Positions 8,401 through 15,951 of a stretch of 64,000 nt of DNA are shown here, piece after piece (the first letter of the stretch is position 1; every line of letters starts with the position of its first letter). The DNA comes from Zobellia alginiliquefaciens (lineage in GTDB: Bacteria; Bacteroidota; Bacteroidia; Flavobacteriales; Flavobacteriaceae). Position numbers and translations under genes: made by a program. Where the stretch lies: positions 1,984,001 to 2,048,000 of the forward strand of contig NZ_CP119758.1 of assembly GCF_029323795.1 (NCBI RefSeq). The letters are read 5' to 3'. The notes beneath the pieces were generated by a model. It was given only the letters and a program-made list of their open reading frames with translations. It did not search any database and had not been told where the DNA came from.

Positions 8401-9102
8401 AAAATATAGAATCTCATCCAGATGCTTGTTTAATATAGACTCATCTAATTCCTTACCTAACTCGATACCTTTGACATTGATTTTATTTATTCTAGAATTA
8501 TATAATAACCTAACCACTTTTTTAAGTAAGAAGTATAAACCTACCAAGGAGATAAAAAAAAAGATAAGTGCAGTCCAGTCTGGGTCATATGAAGTGGACC
8601 AATTTGAAGGATTTAGACTATTTACGTAATTAAAACTTATTAAGGCAAAAGTAGATAGCAACCAAAATATTATGGCTATTGAAACACCTATAATTTCTTT
8701 GTTTGAGATATTCTTAATTCTTTTTAGTCTTGAGTCAGGAACATCAATTGGCTTTACCTTATAAAATATCTGTTGTAGTATGCTTAGTTCAATTAGTTTG
8801 TCTAAATTTTCATTATTTTCTCTGAATTTTTGAGGGCTATTATTGGACTCCCATTTAAATTCTGCCAGGGATATATTTAAAAAATTGTAATGACCCTTAT
8901 ATTTCGCTTGAAATGAACGAATAATACTACTCTTTCCAGAACCGTACGACCCTGTCAATGCAAAGTTTTTGACATCCATATCATCTAAACCTTCTTTTAA
9001 AGAACTTAAATAAATGGAAATCGATTCTGAATCAATTTGTTTAGGAGAAAGAGACTCAAATTTTTTTACTACTTCACTTGGGTTTTTTATTGGCTTCTCC
9101 AT
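5410..9102 (-). CDS. YobI-like membrane-anchored P-loop NTPase, candidate defence protein
   Basis: A 1230-residue protein. A short N-terminal segment leads to a Walker A motif GSYGSGKSS (residues 51-59). Two membrane helices follow (about 136-158 and 177-194) and then a Walker B motif NVVIIEDLDR (241-250), a KAP/YobI-type layout in which membrane helices interrupt the NTPase core. FIYAVRDE and a helical lid come next, then a predicted coiled-coil region (about 430-580) and some 600 residues of Lys- and Glu-rich helical sequence without a motif I know. The YobI family match is from memory of the motif order. It is the largest gene of the element, is not needed for integration, and is strongly A+T-rich. 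A role in phage defence is inference from size, architecture and context. Confidence 0.7.
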   Translation of the reverse strand: MEKPIKNPSEVVKKFESLSPKQIDSESISIYLSSLKEGLDDMDVKNFALTGSYGSGKSSIIRSFQAKYKGHYNFLNISLAEFKWESNNSPQKFRENNENLDKLIELSILQQIFYKVKPIDVPDSRLKRIKNISNKEIIGVSIAIIFWLLSTFALISFNYVNSLNPSNWSTSYDPDWTALIFFFISLVGLYFLLKKVVRLLYNSRINKINVKGIELGKELDESILNKHLDEILYFFERTSFNVVIIEDLDRQDELNIFTKLREINGLINNSNQVISDTRRKVTFIYAVRDEILQEKDRTKFFDLVIPVIPFINNHNSNEKLREKLLDKSNSKLINPLTEEFIDDVSLFIDDMRLLTNICNEYTIYKEQLNKKLKQNNLLATIVYKNMRPLDFVSLHNKEGKIYSLLSRARKSEILKLVISTIENEQNCLKKEIEKIGNEKRTDIKEINAIYLNEIRKSVRHDLKAILIESEYISFQNLEQEPHFLKLDKSKKISYSYGSNFNASTNITFSDIENSLSSNLTYEERIQNIKDKENDVVSQKQYQIDLLEDKKNRTKALSIKSILKEYKSEDFLREEEKSDKLMLFFLRNGFIDENYYDYISYFHGVSLTPEDNEYLISVKSESPLGHDFRLKNIKTIIKRIQPRYFENKTILNQDLITFILKNKGTYTTQYNSIFNMLTRNQDASDESRELMGFINSYLKSYPLESKLLPKQNIGRTDIFLNEICKRWLNIWSFINSSSGLSKKDTTEILRYILSVVDDKIILGLNSEGYLANYISSQPDFLSIPFESYQQKFGNVIQKLTIKFKILNEPTEQTKKLFDFVYENNYYQLNDKNIVLMMNKYGLSKDKKVKERYNFTDIVSSQSKHLKNYVEKEINDYLRYTNSVKDAYIEENEESIIRIYNNKRLKEDIKFDFLKKETIQISDLSEINEERDYPSFFKHGKIVPNWNNVSLYFSLSENSIDDILIEFLNDTENHSTLSSDKIYAFKKNDDDLVEKLSVAIIIKEELTLATYAKLLKSIPRLYSRWKKIEFEKLSQEKVQELISLQFLGFSESNFSKIVKNYPKLLIKYLVIHQHTFSTKYDEKTYPLTISQKEEFFESSLISKEHKILVFEKLEKSEVISNVNLSEKIGDVLSLYGYAKLDFEYLKSFFLNSKSIENRIKLFNSNHHRLEDANSIKLIQLLPNPFKKISEKQKKPTINKSTTNIEFVEILKTKKLISSYKILDDKIRVVAKY

Positions 9103-9252
9103 AATTGTAAGTAATTTATCTAGAAATCGTTTAAGTGATACGTATTACGTAAAAGTAATTAGTTTTTTAAGAATTTTATTACACATAAGCGTATCGCAAA
9201 ATACTCTTGTCAAGAATTATGCAAGGGGTATTATATCTTGCATTTACCCCCA

Positions 9253-10179
9253 TCAAGCTACTTTTTGGTAATAGGTTGTAGGATAACAATTCATCAAATG
9301 GTAGAATTTGGCTTTTAATAATTCCCTGATTTGATTCTTGGTTTGTTCTATTCCCATATCATGACAATAGTCATAAAAATCACGTTTATTTCTAGAATAC
9401 ACCTTGTCAGAAACATCCTGTTTTAAAAGTCTCCAGTAATGGGGGTTGCAGTAGTCTTTAAAAGAGTCGTTTTGAGGTCGTTTAAGCGCTTTAAGCATCA
9501 TTTCCGAATCTATTACCATGAGTTTGTTGAACTGCTCTAAAAGAAACTGGAATAGGGTTAAAAACGTTCTTTTTTGAGTAATGTCTCGCAAATTGAAAAT
9601 ACCAAGTTGATGGAGCTTCCTTTTACTAATAATTTTCACCTCAATTCTAAGGATGTTACCCCCAATTTGGTAGTGTTTCGATTTATTGTAAACTTTTAAG
9701 GAATAATCATACTTTTTAAATTCTTTGTAATCGCCTTTACCATTAAATTTTTCATGAACAGTATGGTCTGAGAAATCGTACATTAAAATATTATCCTCAA
9801 TAATCAATTTAGGGTCTTTAGGTAGAGTTATATTCAACCCAAATTCTAAATTTGTTAATTTGGTTTTATTTGAGAGTATATCGAAATTATTACAGATAAC
9901 TTCTATGGTATTCTGGCACTCACAAAAAGAAAAATCATTATGATTATGTTCCATACCATAAAAAGTCATATTGTGAAACTTATGCAAGCTCCCTTTAATG
10001 AAACTTGCATTTTCTTGAAGCCTTACTTCCAGGTTTTCCAATTTACCAATTTTAGGGTATTCGTCCACGGTCCCTGTATTTATGTTAAATCTACTGTTTA
10101 AATCTATCACACCGTTATCCTGGAGAAAAGTGTCAAACCTTTCTTTGTCCAACGGATAGAACTTTACGAAATCTATCAT
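9253..10179 (-). CDS. Probable replication initiator (filamentous-phage gene II/Phage_CRI-like)
   Basis: A 308-residue protein found typically beside excisionase-like genes in small Bacteroidetes elements. The central part SLKVYNKSKHYQIGG followed by NILRIEVKI resembles the YxxxK and LRVEV blocks of gene II/X type rolling-circle initiators. N-terminal strands with FYGMEHNHND could hold metal-binding His residues. I rate the family assignment as moderate, since no complete HUH motif is obvious. Its ATG overlaps the stop of the excisionase-like gene as ATGA, so both are one translation unit. No relaxase or other replication gene is present in the element. Confidence 0.5.
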   Translation of the reverse strand: MIDFVKFYPLDKERFDTFLQDNGVIDLNSRFNINTGTVDEYPKIGKLENLEVRLQENASFIKGSLHKFHNMTFYGMEHNHNDFSFCECQNTIEVICNNFDILSNKTKLTNLEFGLNITLPKDPKLIIEDNILMYDFSDHTVHEKFNGKGDYKEFKKYDYSLKVYNKSKHYQIGGNILRIEVKIISKRKLHQLGIFNLRDITQKRTFLTLFQFLLEQFNKLMVIDSEMMLKALKRPQNDSFKDYCNPHYWRLLKQDVSDKVYSRNKRDFYDYCHDMGIEQTKNQIRELLKAKFYHLMNCYPTTYYQKVA

Positions 10180-10364
10180 ATCGTTGAGGTTTTATAGTTA
10201 GACAATTGAATTTGTTCCATTATATCCTCATATAGATATAAAGGTTTCCTTCCGATTTTGTGTGAGGGTTTTAAGATTCCCTTCTTGTTGTGGTTGTGTA
10301 AGGTAACCAAAGAGATGCCTAGCATCTTTGCGACCTCTTGTCGACTCAAAAATTGTTGTTTCAT
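10176..10364 (-). CDS. Excisionase-like helix-turn-helix protein
   Basis: A 62-residue MerR/excisionase-type winged helix. FLSRQEVAKMLGISLVTLHNHNKKGILKPSHKIGRKPLYLYEDI is the standard form, with the recognition helix LVTLHNH and the wing GRKPLY. Such proteins direct excision or repress element genes. The start is the ATG at 10364. Its stop codon overlaps the ATG of the replication protein, and the region upstream (10365-10567) holds two similar GTTATATAA-containing repeats that could be its operators. Confidence 0.8.
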   Translation of the reverse strand: MKQQFLSRQEVAKMLGISLVTLHNHNKKGILKPSHKIGRKPLYLYEDIMEQIQLSNYKTSTI

Positions 10365-10423
10365 AGTACATTATTTTAATATTATAATGCATAGTTACAA
10401 TCTATATCTTTGGAAGTCAATGT

Positions 10424-10510
10424 GTTATATAAACCAATATAAAAATCAGGACTGAATTTTCATAATAGTCTACTAATCAAAAAGTTGAGGTTATATAAGT
10501 TAATATAAGT
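10424..10510. repeat. Imperfect direct repeats upstream of the excisionase-like gene
   Basis: GTTATATAAACCAATATAA at 10424 and GTTATATAAGTTAATATAA at 10490 differ at three positions in 19 bases and are 66 bases apart. The region between the integrase stop and the excisionase start has no gene. Confidence 0.55.
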
Positions 10511-10567
10511 CTGACTTTAACAAATATTTAACAAGAGGAAAAATGGATTTTTTCGTTAAAGAGTAAT

Positions 10568-11851
10568 TTAATCCGACAAATTGAAAAAACCACTTTGAGC
10601 AATTTTGATGGCTCTTTGCTCTTTTTCTATTCTAATATAGTTATAAAACTCTTTCTCGGAGGCATGACCAGAAAAATGCATAATATCATAAATAGGCATA
10701 CCCTTCTTGTACATATTTGTGCAGAAAGAACGCCTAGCAGTATGAGAACTAATCATTTTATATTTTGGTATTTCTTCGGCACGTTCATGACCTCCTTTAG
10801 TGTAGTTGTTTATGACCGTATGTGTTAATCCTGCCTTTCTACCAACCTCCTTTATGTATTCATTAATATCTTGTTCGTTCATTTTTTTAGGAGGAACATT
10901 ATTGTATTTAGCTAGAATATCTTTAACCTCTAATGTTATTGGGCAGAAAACTTCTTTGTTAGTTTTCTTCTGTTTGATTTTAAAAAATTGAACACCATCT
11001 TTCTCGTAAAAGTTGTTTTGAGTTAAACCGTTGTAGTCACTCACACGCTGACCAGTATAGCAACCGATAAGAAATATATCTCTTGCTATATCTAATTTTG
11101 GATAGGCAGTAAAGTCGTATTTCTGTATACTTTTTAATTCTTTTTCATCTAAATAAATAGCTGTTGTCTGCTCTTTTAGCACCTTAAACTCCCGTTTACT
11201 ATAATCTAAATTAGAGTTTACCCCGTCTTGTGTGGCACTTGCTAAAACTGCCTTTAAATTTTTAATATGCTTACCAATGGTATTAACAGACTTATCATCT
11301 TCTTCTAAAAATTCAATAAAACCATAGTAAAAGCTCAAATCAATCTCATCAAAATCTATATGGCTGTTGAACTCTCGCAACAATCTTTTAGTCTGATTAT
11401 AGGAGCGAATTGTTATTTTTTTCAAATTACTTTTTCTCAGGTTTAAAAAATTATCAAAGTACTGGTAGAAATTAAAGTCCTGCGTTTTATGCTCGCCAGG
11501 TAGGTCCTTATTAGTTAGCATATCTAACTTACTTCTTAAGGCATCTTTTGTAATAGGACTCTGTACGGACTCTAAATGGCTAACTTCTTTATATAACTCG
11601 GTTTTTAAAGAATTCAAGAAATCATTTACAAATGCTCTGTTAAGTATAGTTGCTTTATTTTTTAAGCGTTGATTGGTGTAGTCCCAGTCATTGTATCGTG
11701 AATAATAACCAGTAGAATATTTGAACCTCATTTTACCATAGCTAAAGTGTAACATAATTAAAGATTCTTTATTTGGGTTTTTAGACAATTCTTTTAAGGT
11801 ATCTTTGAATGCAAATCTAATTTTACCCTTTGCTCTTTGAATTATAGCCAT
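10568..11851 (-). CDS. Tyrosine integrase of the element
   Basis: A 427-residue phage-type integrase of the Bacteroidetes kind. An N-terminal arm-binding region comes first, then a SAM-like core-binding domain (about 125-215, NTIGKHIKNLKAVL) and the catalytic domain (about 235-415). Active-site residues are visible: Arg269 in TGQRVSD, His370 and Arg373 in HTARR, His396 in SGHASEKEF and the nucleophile, Tyr405 (Tyr403 is also possible). It lies 182 bases from the right attachment site and points away from it, as is usual. It should recombine the 16-bp tRNA core. Confidence 0.93.
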   Translation of the reverse strand: MAIIQRAKGKIRFAFKDTLKELSKNPNKESLIMLHFSYGKMRFKYSTGYYSRYNDWDYTNQRLKNKATILNRAFVNDFLNSLKTELYKEVSHLESVQSPITKDALRSKLDMLTNKDLPGEHKTQDFNFYQYFDNFLNLRKSNLKKITIRSYNQTKRLLREFNSHIDFDEIDLSFYYGFIEFLEEDDKSVNTIGKHIKNLKAVLASATQDGVNSNLDYSKREFKVLKEQTTAIYLDEKELKSIQKYDFTAYPKLDIARDIFLIGCYTGQRVSDYNGLTQNNFYEKDGVQFFKIKQKKTNKEVFCPITLEVKDILAKYNNVPPKKMNEQDINEYIKEVGRKAGLTHTVINNYTKGGHERAEEIPKYKMISSHTARRSFCTNMYKKGMPIYDIMHFSGHASEKEFYNYIRIEKEQRAIKIAQSGFFNLSD

Positions 11852-11888
11852 GGTTAATTTTTTTATAAAGATAGGAATAAAGAGCTGT

Positions 11889-11923
11889 AGGGTGTTATTA
11901 AGGGTGCTTTTTTCGATGAATTA
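11889..11923 (+). repeat. Paired AGGGTG motifs, right end (candidate integrase arm site)
   Basis: AGGGTGTTATTA is followed by AGGGTGCTTTTT, again a 12-bp period and the same orientation as the left-end pair at 4550. Confidence 0.5.
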
Positions 11924-12033
11924 ACTGAAATCAGACTTAACTTTAATTAACTTGTTTTTTACATTAGTTAGTATAAACAAGGGTTATAAGGGGTTTTGAT
12001 AAAATTAGATTAATTGAAGTAAAATAATTAGTG

Positions 12034-12049
12034 GTCCAGGTGGGACCAC
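12034..12049 (+). repeat. attR: 16-bp tRNA remnant
   Basis: An exact copy of 4489-4504. Only the tRNA end is present, so this is the displaced 3' end and not a gene. Confidence 0.88.
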
Positions 12050-12051
12050 AT

Positions 12052-12091
12052 AAAAAACCTCTCAGAACAATCGTTCTTGAGAGGTTTTTTT
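12052..12091. terminator. Bidirectional terminator, ancestral tRNA terminator
   Basis: A nearly perfect stem (AAAAAACCTCTCAGAAC with GTTCTTGAGAGGTTTTTT) and a loop of about four bases, with T runs on both strands. It stands two bases after attR and before the end of the minus-strand peroxidase gene, so it can serve both sides. Confidence 0.85.
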
Positions 12092-12120
12092 ATGGGTGGA
12101 AACCACTATATATTTATCTT

Positions 12121-13959
12121 TTAATTACGAGCAATATCTGTATTGTTTGCGGAGGTTAAGAATCTAGTATCCGTTAACGTTCGCATAAATGCAATAATAT
12201 CTTGCTGTTCTTCTTCGGTAAGGTTAAGCGGATCTGGCGGTAAGGTTTGATATTCGGCCTCAATGCCAATTCCGGCACCTCCACCTCGGTTATAGAAGTC
12301 CATAACTTCCTCCAAAGTGTTGTATACACCATTATGCATATATGGGCCTGTTTTTTCGATATTACGTACAGTTGGCGTTTTAAAAAAGTGTTTGCGCTCT
12401 TCGGTACCGAAGAAATTAAACCTCCCCAAATCCGGGTCGATTAAAGCGTTTACCGTATCGTTTTTTGTAGGAACACCTATCACCTCCATTTCTGTTTCTT
12501 TAAAAGCTACGGGTACGGTTCCATTAAATACGGGAGCGAAATGGCAGGTGGCACATTTTGCTTTTCCCATGAAAAGATTAAAACCATTAATTTCTGAAGC
12601 GGTAAGGGTTTCTTCTTTTCCTTTGATGTTCTTATCGAATTTAGAATCGAAAGGGGAAAGACTGCGAATGTACTGTGCAATGGCATTGCGTATATTATAG
12701 TCAGTAGTTCCTTTTGTGAAAAGCTTCTCAAATTTCTCGTTATAATCGGCACTTGCTTTTACTCTCTCGGTCAGATTATGAAGGTCTGAGTGAAATTCAG
12801 TTTCATTTTCAACTACAGAAATGATTTGCCCTTCAAGGCTGCCGGAGCGCTTATCGTAGAAAAAATCTTGTTGTAGGCCGGCGTAGGTAAGGGTGGGGCT
12901 GTTACGGGTTTGTCCGGCAGATTTTGCAAGTCCGTCTGTGAATGCCTTATCTTCTAAGTGACAGGTATTGCAACTAATGGTTCCGTTTGTAGACAAGCTG
13001 GTGTCATTAAACAATAGTTTGCCCAAGGCTATTTTATCAGGGTTTTGACCGCCCGATTTATGGTCGGTAAAAAAATCGTTGTTGAAGGTGTCGTTTTCAA
13101 AAAGTGATGCTGCATTATTGTTCACGGCCATGGTAAACGGAAAGCTAACATTCCAATCCTTTACCGTGGTGTTAAACATCTCCATTTGCTTATGTGTGTG
13201 TTTCTTTATAAAATGATAGCGGTCAAACGTCTCAAAATTGGCATCGGACAAGTATGCAATCGTATCATCAATTTCATTGATCCAATTGTTGTATAGCTCT
13301 GTATCGGTAAATAAATACTCCGTAGCAATCAGCAGTTCTTTTAGAGTTCCGTAAACCTCTATTGCTTCCGGAAGCGACCTTTCGAGTACGGGCGAATCAA
13401 ACCCTGTTATCCCCGTAAGGGATACTCTAATAAAACCATCCCTAACCATCCATAAGACATGATGAGGTTTGGCAAAGCCATAATCTATATTGTGGTCTAG
13501 CAAGGTCAAGCGGTTTTTTATAAAGGAAATGGTGCTTTCAATCTTTTGCATGTCCAAAGAATCAGCATATAGATTTTCCTCTAAAACTTGAAAACCAGAA
13601 GGCATCTTAATTTTGATGCCATTGACATCCTCCTCCTCAACCTTAAGTATGTTGGGGGCGTTTAGCACATTGTAAGTGCCAGGTTCTATAAACGCCAGCG
13701 TAGGCTCAAGACGCTTAAACGCGTTTCTCGCCTCAATAAATTGGGTCTTTAAATGTGTAGTATCATCCATTGAACCTTGCATACTATCCAAAGCCATGGA
13801 GCATTGTCCCAAATTATTTTTAAAATTTGTGGTAAGTAGTTGTGCTAAATCTGGTTCTGCCAACTTAGCTAATTCCTTATTTTCTTTACACGAGATGAAG
13901 AAAACAAAGAGGCTTATGATAGCATAAACCCCCTTGTTATTTTTAATTCTTATTTGCAT
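12121..13959 (-). CDS. Di-haem cytochrome c peroxidase (CCP/MauG) lipoprotein with imelysin-like N-terminal domain
   Basis: A 612-residue lipoprotein (signal peptide ending FFISCKEN). The C-terminal half has two haem c sites, CNTCH and CATCH, with the CCP/MauG motifs GKLLFNDTSLS before the first haem and FFKTPTVRNIEKTGPYMHNG near the end. The N-terminal 300 residues are helical. FIEARNAFKRLEP and PSGFQVLEENLY resemble the R..W and GxHxxE regions of imelysin/EfeO proteins, but with Gln in place of His. Family members reduce peroxide or oxidise protein cofactors outside the cytoplasm. It is 14 bases downstream of the PhoX-like gene, probably one operon. A part in iron handling is possible but is inference. 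Confidence 0.85.
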   Translation of the reverse strand: MQIRIKNNKGVYAIISLFVFFISCKENKELAKLAEPDLAQLLTTNFKNNLGQCSMALDSMQGSMDDTTHLKTQFIEARNAFKRLEPTLAFIEPGTYNVLNAPNILKVEEEDVNGIKIKMPSGFQVLEENLYADSLDMQKIESTISFIKNRLTLLDHNIDYGFAKPHHVLWMVRDGFIRVSLTGITGFDSPVLERSLPEAIEVYGTLKELLIATEYLFTDTELYNNWINEIDDTIAYLSDANFETFDRYHFIKKHTHKQMEMFNTTVKDWNVSFPFTMAVNNNAASLFENDTFNNDFFTDHKSGGQNPDKIALGKLLFNDTSLSTNGTISCNTCHLEDKAFTDGLAKSAGQTRNSPTLTYAGLQQDFFYDKRSGSLEGQIISVVENETEFHSDLHNLTERVKASADYNEKFEKLFTKGTTDYNIRNAIAQYIRSLSPFDSKFDKNIKGKEETLTASEINGFNLFMGKAKCATCHFAPVFNGTVPVAFKETEMEVIGVPTKNDTVNALIDPDLGRFNFFGTEERKHFFKTPTVRNIEKTGPYMHNGVYNTLEEVMDFYNRGGGAGIGIEAEYQTLPPDPLNLTEEEQQDIIAFMRTLTDTRFLTSANNTDIARN

Positions 13960-13973
13960 ATTTTGTAATTATA

Positions 13974-15452
13974 CTATCTACCAAGTCCCTTGATTACGAA
14001 TAACTGACTTCCTTCTTTATTGCTATTTGGGTCCATATTGGCTTTTGGATCTGTAAAGGCGGATCCATCTGCAGGTACCCAACCGTGGTTTTGAAAGCAG
14101 ATAACAAAAGAATCTTCAACACCAATAATATCGGATACGTCGATCATACCTTCAATTTCCCAAGTAGTATCCAGGTTTCCGTATCCTTGTGCAACAGCGC
14201 TGGCCTGATCACATTCTAAAACTGTTTTTAGTTCACCGGTGTTCAAGTTATACTGGTACAATCTTGCATAGTGTGTTTTTTCCGGAGAATCCGGTGTAGC
14301 AGCAGGATCCTCTTGTATGTAGGCGTAGTTTTTGGTAACCGTAATGTTATCTGGGCTCAAGAAGTTTTTGGCCATACCATCAAGTTTATCACCATCAAGA
14401 ACACAAGTAATCGTACCTTTTAAAGGGTCGTTTTCATCTAGTACTACTTTATAGATTCTACCAAAGGCAGTACCCTTACCTAAAAGGGCGTCTGTTTTTC
14501 TTCCCGTAACACAGAAGTAAATTTCACGATGGTTGCTAACTACGCCTCTTCTCCAGTCTATATCTTCAACTCTAGAAAAGCCCATAACCCCTTTTTCTTT
14601 AGCTTCGGCATCCAAAAGGTCAGTAGAACCCACTTCGTTCAATTCTACAAACTCAGCCTCATAAGACTCACCTTCGGCCATGTCCATTTCGTACATAATG
14701 CTGTCGTTCAAAACTTTTAAACCGTAAAGAGAACCGCTGTTCAAGTCTCCTCTTGGGCCTACGTACATGCCTAATTGTCCAGAAGGGATGTCGTTATCAG
14801 AATGGTCATCTCCAATTAATACAACTGTTTTCCCTGGGTAGGCTTCCTTGCTCAATGGTACAGCTTGCTCAGTAATGAACTTGCCCATTGCTGGTAAAAT
14901 AGTAGCAACAGATGCATTTTCGGCAGATTTATAAGGGTCTACGGCAAAAACACCGTTTAAAGAACCGTTCCACTCACCACCTGAAAGGTAGATTGGGCCA
15001 AAACCATGCTCTTCTGGGGTAACCAAGGTACCGGAACATTGTGCGGTTTCGGCAGTAGCTTCTGCATTAAGAATGTATTCTCCGCTAACAGGCTTAAAGG
15101 TTTCATCTAATTTTATTCTCGCGATGGCGTAATCAGCTTCAATATTGTTGATTAGCGTGTACGTTCCATCGGCTTCTTTTAAAAGACCTGTACCATCGGC
15201 CATAGATCCGTAGATAAAGTCTGGAGAACCTGCTAATTTATCTTCTGAGCTTAATAAAGAATAGATTTCTATATCACTGAACTCAGGAGCTACTTTGGCG
15301 AAAGTAGGAGTCTTAGAATGGTTTTTTAATTCTACGGTTTTTGCGGTGTCTTCACCATCCGTGTTTGGATGACCAAGAAAGTCATCTAGTTTTTCACATG
15401 AACTGAACATTGCAATTGCAGAGCAATACAACAAAGCATAACGTGTTCTCAT
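13974..15452 (-). CDS. PhoX-like (DUF839) lipoprotein
   Basis: A 492-residue protein with a lipobox (AMFSSCEK). The body has the repeated-strand pattern of DUF839/PhoX beta-propellers: FSRVEDIDWRRG...REIYFCVTGR, then GRIYKVVLDENDPLKG and LSPDNITVT, which correspond to the PhoX metal-binding blades. PhoX enzymes are Ca/Fe phosphatases secreted to the periplasm. Here it is a lipoprotein and lacks a twin-arginine signal, so phosphatase activity is uncertain. It is first in a two-gene operon with the di-haem peroxidase. An imperfect inverted repeat (15515-15543) lies upstream. Confidence 0.65.
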   Translation of the reverse strand: MRTRYALLYCSAIAMFSSCEKLDDFLGHPNTDGEDTAKTVELKNHSKTPTFAKVAPEFSDIEIYSLLSSEDKLAGSPDFIYGSMADGTGLLKEADGTYTLINNIEADYAIARIKLDETFKPVSGEYILNAEATAETAQCSGTLVTPEEHGFGPIYLSGGEWNGSLNGVFAVDPYKSAENASVATILPAMGKFITEQAVPLSKEAYPGKTVVLIGDDHSDNDIPSGQLGMYVGPRGDLNSGSLYGLKVLNDSIMYEMDMAEGESYEAEFVELNEVGSTDLLDAEAKEKGVMGFSRVEDIDWRRGVVSNHREIYFCVTGRKTDALLGKGTAFGRIYKVVLDENDPLKGTITCVLDGDKLDGMAKNFLSPDNITVTKNYAYIQEDPAATPDSPEKTHYARLYQYNLNTGELKTVLECDQASAVAQGYGNLDTTWEIEGMIDVSDIIGVEDSFVICFQNHGWVPADGSAFTDPKANMDPNSNKEGSQLFVIKGLGR

Positions 15453-15951
15453 TTTACTTAAGTTTTAGAGGTTTATATTGAGAGATAAAACTAATGGCAT
15501 TTAATAACCCTGCTGTTATACAACTAGTTATGCTTGTTATAACTAAAAGTTAAAATGCTAAGGGTAATTGTTACTAATTAGAATAGTTCTAAGAAATGGG
15601 ACGTGTAATGGTTTGATAAGCGCCCATGGAAACAATATATTTTAGTGATTTAAAGAATGGACAGGACTATGAACATAGCGGCAGATAACGGCTCTGTGAT
15701 GGGTTGCAAAAGAAATAGATTAAGATTTTTAATAGCTGGCGAAGAAATTCTTGTTCATTTAATTAATCCAGACTTTTCCTTTTTCCACTTATTATTAACG
15801 TTAAAATCAACCTGAAAAGCGTTGAATTTTACTACAAATAACGATATTTAAAGTCGCAGGTAAAATATTAGTCTATTTTACAGCGACAAAAGTGTAACAC
15901 TGGTTAAAGCATCTCAAACCAATAAAAATTTAGTCAAATTAAAATTAACGA
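15453..15951. other. Divergent intergenic region, 499 bases
   Basis: No gene is supported. It holds an imperfect inverted repeat at 15515-15543 (GTTATACAA with TTGTTATAAC) near the PhoX-like gene and a strong stem-loop at 15853-15887 near the S41 peptidase gene. Promoter elements could not be fixed with confidence; TAGTTTTA on the minus strand near 15493 is a weak candidate. Confidence 0.55.
15853..15887. promoter_or_regulatory. Stem-loop or operator upstream of the S41 peptidase
   Basis: GTCGC-AG-GTAAAATA pairs with TATTTTAC-A-GCGAC around a six-base loop, 13 pairs with a small internal bulge. No T run follows on the plus strand, so an operator or leader structure is more likely than a terminator. 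Confidence 0.45.

Larger units (their letters stand above)
4489..12049 (+). mobile_element. Integrative element inserted in tRNA (CAU), about 7.5 kb
   Basis: The element is bounded by direct copies of GTCCAGGTGGGACCAC: the tRNA 3' end (4489-4504) and a remnant at 12034-12049 followed by a hairpin that would be the tRNA's original terminator. Between them lie a tyrosine integrase near the right end, an excisionase-like MerR-type protein, a probable replication initiator, a giant NTPase and a small unknown gene. There are no relaxase, capsid or type IV secretion genes, so it is more like a satellite or mobilisable island than a full prophage or ICE. The interior is visibly more A+T-rich than the flanks. 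Confidence 0.88.

Noticed and set aside
9137-9152. TACGTATTACGTA upstream of the NTPase gene as a further nitrate operator
   Set aside because: The two TACGTA units are one base apart, not in the 7-2-7 form, and the gene lies in the mobile element. The hexamer is self-complementary and expected by chance in A+T-rich DNA.
12034-12049. A second tRNA or tRNA pseudogene at the right end of the element
   Set aside because: Only the 16-bp 3' end is present, with no cloverleaf. It is the attachment site remnant.
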